64,000 nucleotides of DNA from the NCBI GenBank assembly GCA_964557955.1, contig CAZLCS010000003.1:62001-126000 (forward strand), in the 5' to 3' direction. The position numbers and the translations under genes are program-made. The stretch is from JALOOX01 sp964557955. GTDB taxonomy: Bacteria > Desulfobacterota > Syntrophobacteria > Syntrophobacterales > Syntrophobacteraceae. Positions 25,345-34,343 of the stretch are shown here, piece after piece (the stretch's first letter is position 1; every line of letters starts with the position of its first letter). The notes under the pieces were generated by a model. The model was not told where the DNA came from, ran no database searches, and worked only from the letters and a program-made list of their open reading frames with translations.

Positions 25345-26421
25345 CTATTCCTTTCCACTCGAACCATTTCCCGGGGGAAACAGGAACATGAGCAGCCTTT
25401 TCTGTGTCGCTGTCTCAATATCTTCAGGTACTCTCTGACCAGTCCCGAAATAGGAGACTGCGTGAGGGAAACGCAGGAGTTGATTGATCATGCATCCATG
25501 ACTCAGCGTCTCGTCTACCTTCGTGAATATCAGACTGTGTATGTTTACGGACTGGAAGTGCTGGATGGTCTGTCTCAGATCAACATCTTTGGCTGTTGCG
25601 CCCAGGACCAGAAGATGGTTGACGCCTGAGGTGTCAGAGAATGTGCTTTTCAAATCCTTGACGTGCTCCTTCTGGAGGTAGTTCTTCCCGATGGTGTCCA
25701 CCAGAATGACATCCTTGTCCTGGAGTGACGCTCTGGCCTTGTTGAACTCGGCCCTGCTCTGGGCCACCATGAAAGGGACCTCCAGAATGTTGGCGTAGGT
25801 GCGCAGCTGATCGACGGCACCAATTCGATAGGTGTCGATGGAGATGATACCGACGCTCTTCCTGCGTTTGATCTTGATGAGAGCGGCCAGCTTGGCCAGG
25901 GTCGTCGTTTTTCCGACACCGGTGGGTCCCACGAAGGCAAAAATGCGCCCCGTTGACTTTGGTGAGGTTCCTATGCTGAAGGGGCGTGCGAACTTGACCT
26001 TTTCGATCACCTGTCTGCAGAATGCTTCGACGATGAGGTGTTTTTCCGCCGAGGGCTCTTCCATCTCCAGGAGGGTCTTTCTGAGAAACACGAAAGCCTG
26101 CCGCTCATCGAGCCCGCGCATCAAAAGGCTGTGGTAAATCTCTGCCAGGGGCTCCTCCAGTTGGATCTTGGCAAAATAATCCTTCGAGGAAATCAACAAA
26201 GACAGGAGGGATTTTATCTCTCTGATTTCGCTGTAGATCTCCGGATGAGTCGGCTCGGACCGGCTTTCCTGTTCAACAGCTGCGGTCACTTCAACTCCTG
26301 CTTCATCTCCGGACAGATTGATCTTGCGGTTTCCAAGGATGATGGCGTCGTGACCCAGCTCCCTCTTGACCTGGTCCAGGGCTTCAGAGATGGTGGCTGC
26401 TCGAAAAGTCCTAATCTGCAT
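25345..26421 (-). CDS. flhF: FlhF SRP-type GTPase, flagellar placement
   Basis: FlhF marks the pole where the flagellum is built. The 358-residue protein has a short basic N-terminal domain (MQIRTFRAATISEALDQVKRELG), then the NG domain of SRP GTPases: P-loop 'FVGPTGVGKTTTLAKLAA', 'ISIDTYRIGAVDQLRTYA', 'VDTIGKNYLQ' and 'FTKVDETLSHGCMINQLL'. The third box reads DTIGK where DTAGR is usual. It overlaps the end of flhA by 11 bases. Together with flhG it suggests polar flagella. Confidence 0.95.
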   Translation of the reverse strand: MQIRTFRAATISEALDQVKRELGHDAIILGNRKINLSGDEAGVEVTAAVEQESRSEPTHPEIYSEIREIKSLLSLLISSKDYFAKIQLEEPLAEIYHSLLMRGLDERQAFVFLRKTLLEMEEPSAEKHLIVEAFCRQVIEKVKFARPFSIGTSPKSTGRIFAFVGPTGVGKTTTLAKLAALIKIKRRKSVGIISIDTYRIGAVDQLRTYANILEVPFMVAQSRAEFNKARASLQDKDVILVDTIGKNYLQKEHVKDLKSTFSDTSGVNHLLVLGATAKDVDLRQTIQHFQSVNIHSLIFTKVDETLSHGCMINQLLRFPHAVSYFGTGQRVPEDIETATQKRLLMFLFPPGNGSSGKE

Positions 26422-28513
26422 GATTTACCCTGATCACCCCCATGGCCTGGATTTCCAGGTTGTTTTTCAACTCACTGTGCGCAATGACGACAACTTCCGG
26501 CATGAAGCGTTCCAGCAGTCTGCGGACATGGCGGCGCAGCATCGGGGAGCAAAGGATCACTGGATGGTGTCCGAGGTTCAAAACTCGCTTTGTTTCAGTG
26601 CTCACCGCTTGTATGAATTGATGGAGCAGATTGGGCTCCAGGGATAGGAAGCTTCCGTGCTCTGTCTTCTGGATGCTCCGAACCAGATGCTCCTCCAGGG
26701 ACTGCTGAAGCGTGAGGATATGTAGCTTCCCGTCCGATGTTTCGTAAGGGCGCGTGACTGTCCTGGCCAGGGCTTGCCTGACATATTCGGTCAGGATCTC
26801 CGGGTCCTTCGTGGCAGAGGCCTGGTCGGCGAGAGTTTCCGCGATCGTTTGCAGATCCCGAATCGGAATCTGCTCGTTGATGAGGTTCTGAAGAATCTTT
26901 TGAATCTGGCCCACCGAGAGTAATCCGGGAGTCAGCTCCTCAATGAGCTTGGGCTGGGTGTCCGCCAGGTGGTCCAGGAGCTGCTGCACGGTCTGGCGAT
27001 CGAGCAGTTCCCCCGCATGCTGTTTGAAGAGCTCGGTCAGATGTGTGGCCATGACCGTCGAGAGGTCAATCACGGTATAGCCTTCTGCCGAAGCCGCTTC
27101 AGTTCGCGCCTCGGGAATCCACATGGCAGAAAGCCCGAAAGCCGGATCCTTGGTCGGAATCCCTTCAATGGGTTTGGCGTCTTCGCCGGGGCTCAGAGCA
27201 AGATAATGGCCCAACATGAGCTCAGCGCGACCGATGGAGTTTCCCTTGAGCAACACGCGGTACTCGGCCGGCTTGAGCTGAAGGTTGTCTCGAATATGCA
27301 GTGCGGGCACAATGATGCCGAAATCGAGGGCCAGCTGCTGGCGAATGGCCTTGATGCGGGAGAGAAGGTCACCGTGCTGCGTCTCGTCCACGAGAGAAAT
27401 GAGGCCATAGCCCACCTCGAGCTCGAGAGCTTCCATGAGGGGGGGGAGCTTCGGAGACTCGGGCGATTGATCCGACGTTGCTTCGGGCCCGTCGGCCGAT
27501 ATCATCTCTTCTTCGGGGTCCCGTTGAGACAGGTAATACGAAACAGAGACGAGCAGGGTTCCCACTGTTACCAGAGGGAAAAACGGAAAGCCCGGCACGA
27601 GGACCAGGACGTAGAGGAGCAGGCCGGCCAGGCCTAGGGGTTTGGGCTGGAGCCGGAACACTTTGCCGAAAGCCTTTCCCATGCCCGAATCCGAAGCCGC
27701 CTTGCTGACCAGGATGCCTGCGGATGTTGATATCACGAGTGCGGGGATCTGAGAGACCAGCCCGTCACCGACCGTGAGGAGCGTGTAATTCTTTAAGGCA
27801 TCCAGGATATTCATGCCGTTTTGCAGGATTCCGATCAGCAACCCACCGATGATATTAATGAAAGTGATCAATATTCCTGCAATGGCATCTCCACGCACGA
27901 ACTTGCTGGCGCCGTCCATGGTGCCATAGAAATCAGCCTCCTGGGCGATGCCTTCTCGACGCTTGCGGGCCTCCTGCTCGTTGATCATGCCCGTGTTGAG
28001 ATCGGCGTCGATGCTCATCTGTTTACCCGGCATGGCGTCCAGGGTGAACCGTGCGGCCACCTCGGAGATCCGCTCGGTCCCTTTGGTGATCACCACGAAG
28101 TTCACGATGACCAGAATGATGAACATCACGAGCCCCACCACATAGTTCCCGCCGACCACGAAGTTGCCGAAAGCCTCAATGATATGTCCTGCGGCCGTGG
28201 TTCCTTCATGACCGTGCAGAAGGACCAGACGCGTGCAGGAGACGTTGAGCGCCAGGCGAAACAGCGTCGTGATCAGGAGGATGGAAGGGAATATGGCGAA
28301 ATCCACCGCCCGGACGCTGTAGATGGCCGTGAGCAGGATAATGAGACCGATGGCGATGTTGCCGGCGATGAGTACATCGAGCAGAACACTCGGCAGCGGC
28401 AGCAACATGATCGACAGAATCACGACGATGCCGATCCCCATGATGGCGTCGCCATCCGAGATGTTTTTCAGACGCTGCAGGAGTGGATTCGATGTACCGG
28501 CAATTGTGTTCAA
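26411..28513 (-). CDS. flhA: FlhA export-gate protein
   Basis: FlhA is the largest export-gate component of the flagellar type III system. The 700-residue protein has about eight membrane segments in the first ~320 residues, with the conserved cytoplasmic loop 'AARFTLDAMPGKQMSIDADLNTGMI' (FHIPEP signature), followed by a ~340-residue cytoplasmic domain that docks chaperone-substrate complexes. The start is TTG 28513 because it gives the family N-terminus; the first ATG (28441) would cut into the first membrane segment. There are 135 gene-free bases between this start and the flhB stop. Confidence 0.96.
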   Translation of the reverse strand: MNTIAGTSNPLLQRLKNISDGDAIMGIGIVVILSIMLLPLPSVLLDVLIAGNIAIGLIILLTAIYSVRAVDFAIFPSILLITTLFRLALNVSCTRLVLLHGHEGTTAAGHIIEAFGNFVVGGNYVVGLVMFIILVIVNFVVITKGTERISEVAARFTLDAMPGKQMSIDADLNTGMINEQEARKRREGIAQEADFYGTMDGASKFVRGDAIAGILITFINIIGGLLIGILQNGMNILDALKNYTLLTVGDGLVSQIPALVISTSAGILVSKAASDSGMGKAFGKVFRLQPKPLGLAGLLLYVLVLVPGFPFFPLVTVGTLLVSVSYYLSQRDPEEEMISADGPEATSDQSPESPKLPPLMEALELEVGYGLISLVDETQHGDLLSRIKAIRQQLALDFGIIVPALHIRDNLQLKPAEYRVLLKGNSIGRAELMLGHYLALSPGEDAKPIEGIPTKDPAFGLSAMWIPEARTEAASAEGYTVIDLSTVMATHLTELFKQHAGELLDRQTVQQLLDHLADTQPKLIEELTPGLLSVGQIQKILQNLINEQIPIRDLQTIAETLADQASATKDPEILTEYVRQALARTVTRPYETSDGKLHILTLQQSLEEHLVRSIQKTEHGSFLSLEPNLLHQFIQAVSTETKRVLNLGHHPVILCSPMLRRHVRRLLERFMPEVVVIAHSELKNNLEIQAMGVIRVNHAD

Positions 28514-28648
28514 TGGTCTCTGTTCGCTTTCTTTCGCAAACGGTTACAGGTGAAAACCTCGAGGTCTCAGCGCTCTTTTTGAGCACATCCCTCTCAAACC
28601 TTCGGGATCCCATTCCACCGTGAAGGGGCGGCCCACGGGCTTCCAAGG

Positions 28649-29713
28649 TCAGTGAGGTTTCCGGTGCTTCTGCTGATAGATGTAAGCCAATACCTTTGCC
28701 ACTGCTTTGTAAAGATTGGCTGGTATCGTTTCCTCCAGTCTCACCTGATGATACAAAGCACGTGCCAAGGGAGGATTCTGTACCACGGGCACGCCGTGTC
28801 GGCGTGCGGTCTTAATGATCTTCCTGGCCAGGAAATCCGCTCCGCGGGCCAGCACCTTCGGGGCTTCCATTTTAGAGTCGTATTGAAGGGCAACGGCAAA
28901 ATGGGTGGGGTTTGTGATGACCACGCTGGCTTTTGGAATATTGGCCATCATGCGTTGGCGGGCAAGGGAGCGCTGAATGGATCGGATGCGGCTCTTGATC
29001 TGAGGATTTCCCTCGCTCTGCTTGTGCTCCTCCTTGACCTCCTGCTTGGTCATGCGGAGATCTCTCATGTGCTGCCATTTCTGGTAGTAGTAGTCGAGAA
29101 GGCTGAAAAACAGCATGATGCCGCCGACGCGGAGGACGATTCGCAAAGCCATGGAGCCCAGGGTCCCAATGGTGAGGCCAAGATCTCCCACCATGAGGTT
29201 CATGACGGTTTCGTGTTCGGACATGTAGACCGAATAGGCTGTGGTGCTGATGACGATGAACTTCAGAATGGACTTGATGAGCTCGAGAGACGAGCGCAGA
29301 GAGAAAAGCCTCTTGATGCCGTTCATGGGATTGAGCTTGGAGAAGCTCGGTTTCACGGCTTCCCATGAGAGACTGATCCCCTTGGTCTGTGCAACATTGA
29401 TGGCCACTGCAGCTGTGATGCAAGCCAGCAGGGTCGGTCCGACCATGACCATGAAGTGACTGGTCACACTGAGAAACATGTTTGCACTGAGTGGTGATTC
29501 GAATGCCGTGTGAAAACCCTGTCCCCACAGCTCTTCCATGAGCATTTTGAGCCGCACGGGAATGGCTTGGGAAGCCGTGTAGGTGGCCACTCCTCCCACG
29601 AGGATCACGACGGAGGCATTGAGCTCGCTGCTCTTGGGGATCTGCCCCTTTTTGCGAGCGTCACTCAGCTTCTTTGAAGTCGGTTTCTCGGTTTTTTCCT
29701 GCCCACCCGCCAT
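28649..29713 (-). CDS. flhB: FlhB export-switch protein
   Basis: FlhB switches export from rod/hook to filament substrates. The 354-residue protein has four membrane segments in the first ~210 residues and the cytoplasmic autocleavage site NPTH in 'ASVVITNPTHFAVALQYD'. The start 'MAGGQEKTEKPTSKKLSDARKKGQIPKS' is the typical FlhB opening. The end is short and basic. It lies between fliR and flhA in the usual export order, with 58 bases after fliR. Confidence 0.97.
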   Translation of the reverse strand: MAGGQEKTEKPTSKKLSDARKKGQIPKSSELNASVVILVGGVATYTASQAIPVRLKMLMEELWGQGFHTAFESPLSANMFLSVTSHFMVMVGPTLLACITAAVAINVAQTKGISLSWEAVKPSFSKLNPMNGIKRLFSLRSSLELIKSILKFIVISTTAYSVYMSEHETVMNLMVGDLGLTIGTLGSMALRIVLRVGGIMLFFSLLDYYYQKWQHMRDLRMTKQEVKEEHKQSEGNPQIKSRIRSIQRSLARQRMMANIPKASVVITNPTHFAVALQYDSKMEAPKVLARGADFLARKIIKTARRHGVPVVQNPPLARALYHQVRLEETIPANLYKAVAKVLAYIYQQKHRKPH

Positions 29714-29771
29714 CAGTTCGATTCCACGTCAAAATGAGCGACTCAGTCAATCTTTTGTCCAACAGCCGGCC

Positions 29772-30563
29772 CTAAAGGGGGACCGCTTTCTGAAACCTGA
29801 GCCATTCCTCGACAATTCGAAGCATGTAGCCCAGATATCCACCCATGACCTCTCCCCAAAGTGATGCCGAAATCCCGATGAACAGGAATCCCAGCAGAAT
29901 GGTCAGTGGAAAAACGGAAGCCAGAATATTGACCTGCGGTGCGTACTTCGATGCAAGCCCCAGGGCCAGCTGGCTGATCAGGATCGTCACCGTGATCGGA
30001 GCGGACAGCTTGATGGCGATGACGAGGAGTTGCCTCGAGAGGGTGAGGAGATGGTGCAGCATGGTGGCGTCGGCGGCGAAGCCACCCATGGGGATCTGGC
30101 GAAAGCTTTCGGCGATTCCCGAGATGATCGTGTGGTGGCCGTTCAATCCGAAGAAGATCAAAGTCGCAACGATTTGAAACCAGCGGCTGAGAATCATCAT
30201 GGACGCCCCATTCTGCGGGTCCACGGATTGGGCAAATCCAAAACCCATTTGGAAGCTGATAAGCTCTCCGGCCAGCTGAAACGCTGCGAAAATCATCAGG
30301 ATCGCCAAGGCGAGAAAAGCGCCCAGGACGATCTCCCCGAGAACGATCCAGAGAAGGGATGAGATCTCGAATGGCAAAGGATTCACGGCGGGCCGCACCA
30401 ACCCGTACATCATGCAGCCGAGAGCCACCGTCACCATTGCCTTGACAGCGGTGGGCACCTGGTGCCCCGCGAAGATCGGGACAAGGAAGAGGATGATGCT
30501 GACTCGGAGGAGGATCGCGAGAAGGATGGCTATTTCATTCGTGCTCACATGGAAGCTGACCAT
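29772..30563 (-). CDS. fliR: FliR export-gate protein
   Basis: FliR is part of the FliP5-Q4-R1 export pore. The 263-residue protein has six predicted membrane segments and typical motifs 'FLVPIFAGHQVPTAVKAM', 'FQLAGELISFQMGFGFAQSVDP' and 'NGHHTIISGIAESF'. Normal family length. ATG 30563; fliQ ends 42 bases upstream. Confidence 0.96.
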   Translation of the reverse strand: MVSFHVSTNEIAILLAILLRVSIILFLVPIFAGHQVPTAVKAMVTVALGCMMYGLVRPAVNPLPFEISSLLWIVLGEIVLGAFLALAILMIFAAFQLAGELISFQMGFGFAQSVDPQNGASMMILSRWFQIVATLIFFGLNGHHTIISGIAESFRQIPMGGFAADATMLHHLLTLSRQLLVIAIKLSAPITVTILISQLALGLASKYAPQVNILASVFPLTILLGFLFIGISASLWGEVMGGYLGYMLRIVEEWLRFQKAVPL

Positions 30564-30605
30564 GGGAATTCCATTTCGCCTGGCTGCCTGTTCAACCGAT
30601 CACCC

Positions 30606-30875
30606 TTATTGAATCCATTGGGGAATCATCTGGATCATCTCGCGAGTGAAATCCACGAGCTTTCCGATCATCCAGGCGCCGAAGATGAGGAGGGAGAGGA
30701 AGGTGATCACGATCTTGGGAACGAAGGAGATCGTCATTTCCTGAATTTGGGTGACGGCCTGAAAAAGACTGATGAGGAGACCCACCGTCAAACTGAGGAG
30801 CAGGATCGGCAGGCTGACCAGCAGCAGTGTTTCGATGGCCTGCCGGGCCAGACCGATGATGAAATCGGGCGTCAT
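30606..30875 (-). CDS. fliQ: FliQ export-gate protein
   Basis: An 89-residue protein with two membrane helices and the family opening 'MTPDFIIGLARQAIETLLLVSLPILLLSLTVGL' and 'ISLFQAVTQIQEMTISFVPKI'. FliQ is the small subunit of the export pore. ATG 30875 is used; the frame opens earlier inside fliP, but the family start is at this Met. Confidence 0.96.
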   Translation of the reverse strand: MTPDFIIGLARQAIETLLLVSLPILLLSLTVGLLISLFQAVTQIQEMTISFVPKIVITFLSLLIFGAWMIGKLVDFTREMIQMIPQWIQ

Positions 30876-30885
30876 GGCGTCATCC

Positions 30886-31707
30886 TCAACGAAAGCTCTT
30901 GACCAGGGAAGTGACCAGCAGGCTCCAGCCGTCAACCATCACGAAGAGCATGAGCTTGAAGGGCATGGAAATCATGACGGGCGGCAACATCATCATGCCC
31001 ATGGACAGGAGGATGCTGGAGATGACCATATCCAGAATAATAAAGGGCATATAAAGGAGGAAACCGATCTGGAATGCTGTCTTGAGCTCGCTGATGACGA
31101 ACGCGGGGATGACCGTGGTCAGGGGGAGCGACTCCGCGTTCTGCGGTTTGTCCTGCTGCGCAAGAGAGACGAAGAAGGAGAGATCTGTTTTGCGGGTCTG
31201 CTTGAGCATGAACTCTTTGATGGGTTGAAGCCCTCGCTTCAGGAATTCCTCTCCGGAGACTTCATGTTTCTGATAGGGAACCAGCGCCTCCTGATGGATG
31301 GTCTGCCAGACGGGCTGCATGATAAAAAGCGTCAGAAACAGAGACAGTCCGATAATGACTTGATTGGGCGGCGCGCCCTGCGTGCCGAGAGCCTGGCGCA
31401 GAAAGGCGAAGACGACTGCGATGCGGGTGAAGGAGGTCATGAGGATCAGAGCTGCCGGGGCCAGCGAGATGACAGTCAGAAAGAAGAGGATCTGGAGGAC
31501 GCCGGAGATCTGCTTGGGAGCTTCGGGATCATCCAGTTGGAATCGCAGGCCGGGTAGCGTGACCTCCGCAGCCGAAACCCCATGGGGAAAGCAGAATATG
31601 CACAACAGGAGGGTCAGCAGGGTTCCCGTGAAAAGCCACTGCGGGAGCTCGTCCGGAATCGTCCGATGAGGGTTGTGGGGGCGTCTGGGGGGTGAGAAGG
31701 AAGTCAT
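30886..31707 (-). CDS. fliP: FliP export-gate protein
   Basis: FliP is the main subunit of the export pore. The 273-residue protein has an N-terminal signal-like segment (residues ~27-48), then 'QILFFLTVISLAPAALILMTSFTRIAVVFAFLRQALG' and the C-terminal 'IDMVISSILLSMGMMMLPPVMISMPFKLMLFVMVDGW' (both family signatures). The first ~25 residues are polar and unusual. Its start overlaps the fliO stop by four bases. Confidence 0.96.
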   Translation of the reverse strand: MTSFSPPRRPHNPHRTIPDELPQWLFTGTLLTLLLCIFCFPHGVSAAEVTLPGLRFQLDDPEAPKQISGVLQILFFLTVISLAPAALILMTSFTRIAVVFAFLRQALGTQGAPPNQVIIGLSLFLTLFIMQPVWQTIHQEALVPYQKHEVSGEEFLKRGLQPIKEFMLKQTRKTDLSFFVSLAQQDKPQNAESLPLTTVIPAFVISELKTAFQIGFLLYMPFIILDMVISSILLSMGMMMLPPVMISMPFKLMLFVMVDGWSLLVTSLVKSFR

Positions 31708-32024
31708 TTTGGTTCTTCGGTGAGTGGGGTGCCGACGGAGCCTGGATGCCCGGCGCCTCCCTCGATGTGAGTGAGCAGGTTGATCCCCTGGGGCGAGATC
31801 CCGACGAGGAGCGTCTTATCCTGTACTTTCAGGAGAACGATTTGGTGTTTCAGTCCTACGGCCTGTTGAGCCAGAATGTGGATCCAGGAATCGGATTCTG
31901 GTTTTTTGAGCCAGAGCCCGGTCTTCTTGAGCCCGTAGGCACAGCCCAGGAGAGCGGCCAGGACGACAGCGAGACCCCCCGCCATTTTGGCGAACTGTAA
32001 TCCGAAGTTGAGGCCATCATCCAT
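31704..32024 (-). CDS. fliO: FliO export-assembly protein
   Basis: FliO is a small membrane protein that helps assemble the FliP ring. The 106-residue protein has a single membrane segment (about residues 13-31) and a short C-terminal domain with 'VGLKHQIVLLKVQDKTLLVGISPQGINLL', the typical FliO strand pattern. Located between fliN and fliP, its expected place. Confidence 0.88.
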   Translation of the reverse strand: MDDGLNFGLQFAKMAGGLAVVLAALLGCAYGLKKTGLWLKKPESDSWIHILAQQAVGLKHQIVLLKVQDKTLLVGISPQGINLLTHIEGGAGHPGSVGTPLTEEPK

Positions 32025-32104
32025 GCTGGCTCCGTTTCCCTCTTTTCAGTGCTGAGGATTTCTGGTTTAGCGGCTGTCCCAAGGCCTGCACGGCCATGAA
32101 GCAT

Positions 32105-32479
32105 TCAGCCCAGCTGTTTCACTCGTTCTGTCGGACTGATGATGTCGGTGATCCGCACCCCAAACTTCTCGTTGATGACCACAGCTTCTCCCCGCGCAAT
32201 GAGGGTGTGGTTTACAAGAATCTCGAGAGGCTCGCCGGCCAGCTTGTTCAGCTCGATAACGGAACCCTGTCCCAGCTGCAGAAGATCGTTGACCAGCATG
32301 CTGGTACTGCCCAGCTCGACGGAAACCTCCAGCGGGATGTCCATAAGAAAATCCAGCTCCCGCATGGTGGGCTTTCGACCGGATGTCTGTTCGAGGTCCG
32401 GGAAGTTGGCCTGGTCCTCATCGTCGCCCGAATTTGATTCCCCTTGCATGAGCTCTGCCTTGATATCTTCGATGTCCAC
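32105..32479 (-). CDS. fliN: FliN flagellar switch protein
   Basis: FliN is the main building block of the C-ring and with FliM receives CheY-P. The 124-residue protein has an acidic N-terminal tail and the SpoA domain ('FLMDIPLEVSVELGSTSMLVNDLLQLGQGSVIELNKLAGEPLEILVN'). The start is GTG 32479, five bases after the fliM stop, preceded by GAGGAG at good spacing; the open frame extends to 32575 inside fliM but that is a shadow. Confidence 0.95.
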   Translation of the reverse strand: MDIEDIKAELMQGESNSGDDEDQANFPDLEQTSGRKPTMRELDFLMDIPLEVSVELGSTSMLVNDLLQLGQGSVIELNKLAGEPLEILVNHTLIARGEAVVINEKFGVRITDIISPTERVKQLG

Positions 32480-32483
32480 GAAG

Positions 32484-33491
32484 CTATTCTCCTCTTTCTG
32501 TTTCTGGATCGATGGGTGTGGCGGACACGGTCTCGGTAATCTGGAATGCCTTGCTCCCCTTGCTCGTCCCGGCATATGCCTTGAACTTCGGGACCCCTTC
32601 CACTCGAACGGTCAGCGGCTCCTTGACGTCCTGGTTCAACAGCAGAACGTCCCCGACGCCCAGTTCAAGCAACTCCCTTCCCTTGACCCGAGTTCTGCCC
32701 AGTTCGACGAGCAGCTCTACCTCGACGTGTCGGAGTCGTTTCTTCAGTCGATCCGCCCACCGCGAATCCACCTCCAGCTGATCGCTCTGGAAGCTCGCAT
32801 AGAGCCGGTCCCGAATGGGTTCGATGGTTGAATACGGCAGGCACAGAATCATTTTGCCGATCAGCCGATCGAGCTCCAGTTCGAAGTGCACCACGATGAC
32901 CACGTCACTGGGCGGCACAATGGTGGCGAACTGTGGATTCACTTCGGACCGGATGAACTGAAAGGTGAGGGGGCAGACGGGCTTCCAGGACTGATCCAGA
33001 TCCTTCAGCGTGGACTCGACGATCTTGTGGATGAGGCGGTGCTCAATGGAGGTGAAGTCCCTTCCTTCGATCTTGAAGCTGCTCTTGCCCGTTCCCCCGA
33101 AGAAACAGTCCACCAGATTGAAGATCAGACGGCTCTCCACCACCAGCAGGATGTGCCCCCGAAGAGGATCCATCCTGAGAACATGCAGGCTGGTGGGCAC
33201 CGGAAGGGTGCGGGCGAACTCACCGAACTTGACCATCTCCGTCTGCGTCACCGTGATGTCGATGACCTTTCTCAAGGATGCCGAGAGGCTGACTCGATAA
33301 AGGCGGGCAAACCGGTCATTGATGATTTCCAGGGTGGGCATCCTCCCCCGAATGATCCGGTCCTGACTCGTCAGATCATAGGGTCTGATGCCGTTTCTCT
33401 CAACTTCCTCCTTCTTCTCCGAATCCACATCTCCGCTGGAGAGACCTCTCAGCAGGGCGTCGACTTCCTCTTGTGACAGGATCTTTTCCAT
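32484..33491 (-). CDS. fliM: FliM flagellar switch protein
   Basis: FliM binds CheY-P and sets the direction of rotation. The 335-residue protein opens with the CheY-binding peptide 'LSQEEVDALLRGL', followed by the CheC-like middle domain (with 'GGTGKSSFKIEGRDFTSIEHRLI') and a C-terminal SpoA domain. The conserved start, LSQEEIDALL in other species, supports chemotactic control of the motor. Lies between fliL and fliN. Confidence 0.96.
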   Translation of the reverse strand: MEKILSQEEVDALLRGLSSGDVDSEKKEEVERNGIRPYDLTSQDRIIRGRMPTLEIINDRFARLYRVSLSASLRKVIDITVTQTEMVKFGEFARTLPVPTSLHVLRMDPLRGHILLVVESRLIFNLVDCFFGGTGKSSFKIEGRDFTSIEHRLIHKIVESTLKDLDQSWKPVCPLTFQFIRSEVNPQFATIVPPSDVVIVVHFELELDRLIGKMILCLPYSTIEPIRDRLYASFQSDQLEVDSRWADRLKKRLRHVEVELLVELGRTRVKGRELLELGVGDVLLLNQDVKEPLTVRVEGVPKFKAYAGTSKGSKAFQITETVSATPIDPETERGE

Positions 33492-33509
33492 GGTCGCAGC
33501 GGCCCGGAT

Positions 33510-34001
33510 CTATTGGACGATGAAGTCGGTAAAGAAGACGTCTTTGACCTGACCCTGTTTGATGATCTTGTTCATCTGAGCCATCAATTCCTGTTTGAGC
33601 GCCTGCTTGCCGGAGGGGGTGGCGATGTCGTCATATTCCTTGCTCGACAGGATCATGAGCATGGCGTCTTTGACCTGGAAGCTGCGGTTTTTGATTTCCT
33701 CCAGCACCCTATCGTTGTTAAGCTCAATTTTCATGCCAAGCTTCAGGTACCGCTTGCCACCCGGGTCCGCCAAGTTCACGAGCATGGGATCCCAATCGCA
33801 GATCACCTGTTTTTCCGGGTGAGCGGCTGCTGCCTGGCCGGGTTCCCCATCCACAGCCGGCTTCTTGATGAACTTGGTGTATCCGAAGAACCCCCCACCG
33901 CCCAACGCAGCCAGGATCACGACCAGGATCACGATTTTGATGAGGGGCGACCCCTTTTTGGGCTCTTTGGATTCTTCATTCTGCTGGGTATCAGCTGCCA
34001 T
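33510..34001 (-). CDS. fliL: FliL basal-body membrane protein
   Basis: FliL surrounds the stator at the motor. The 163-residue protein has one membrane segment (about residues 22-42) and a periplasmic domain with 'VNLADPGGKRYLKLGMKIELNNDRVLEEI' and the typical ending 'DVFFTDFIVQ'. ATG 34001 is chosen, with GAGAGGAG upstream; the frame runs further upstream without coding character. It is the first gene behind the sigma-54 site at 34121-34135. Confidence 0.92.
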   Translation of the reverse strand: MAADTQQNEESKEPKKGSPLIKIVILVVILAALGGGGFFGYTKFIKKPAVDGEPGQAAAAHPEKQVICDWDPMLVNLADPGGKRYLKLGMKIELNNDRVLEEIKNRSFQVKDAMLMILSSKEYDDIATPSGKQALKQELMAQMNKIIKQGQVKDVFFTDFIVQ

Positions 34002-34120
34002 GGATCGTCTGACTCCTCTCGAAACTCTGTGCAATATCGACAGATAGTGGGATTGGCAAATGCGGGGCTGACCCGCCTTGCGACCTCCCGCGTAATGGGA
34101 TTGCAGCAATGGGCATCAAA

Positions 34121-34135
34121 GCAACGAGTATGCCA
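34121..34135 (-). promoter_or_regulatory. sigma-54 promoter of the fliL operon
   Basis: On the minus strand the site reads TGGCAT-N5-TTGC: one difference from the TGGCAC-N5-TTGC consensus, with exact -24/-12 spacing. It lies about 120 bases upstream of the fliL start in a non-coding stretch and would drive fliLMNOPQR-flhBAFG-fliA and the two genes after it. Confidence 0.75.
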
Positions 34136-34278
34136 TCGCCAGGGAGGTCGAGTCCGTCCTTCCGAGCGGTTTGCGAACTCTCCGTTGACGGGATTGAGGA
34201 AGCTTATTGAGGGATTGCGTGTTTCAAGCTGGGGGGAGCCCTGTGTGCTGGAGAAGGGGTCAAGACCTTGACGTGGAT

Positions 34279-34307
34279 ACAGCCGGAACCAGGGGTGCCG
34301 GCTGTAC
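34279..34307 (-). repeat. hairpin behind the flgE-like gene
   Basis: TACAGCCGG (34279-34287) and CCGGCTGTA (34299-34307) form a perfect 9-bp stem with an 11-base loop. It starts 36 bases after the flgE-like gene ends in plus coordinates' upstream direction, that is, between flgE-like and fliL. Without a T-run it may slow transcription or stabilise an RNA end rather than terminate strongly. Confidence 0.4.
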
Positions 34308-34343
34308 CAGTCGTGGGTCGATGGGGCGGGAGTGTCACGCTGA

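Larger units (their letters stand above)
34002..34343. other. gene-free stretch between flgE-like and fliL
   Basis: This 342-base stretch holds the fliL sigma-54 promoter and, closer to the flgE-like stop, a 9-bp hairpin. No credible coding frame was seen. Confidence 0.6.
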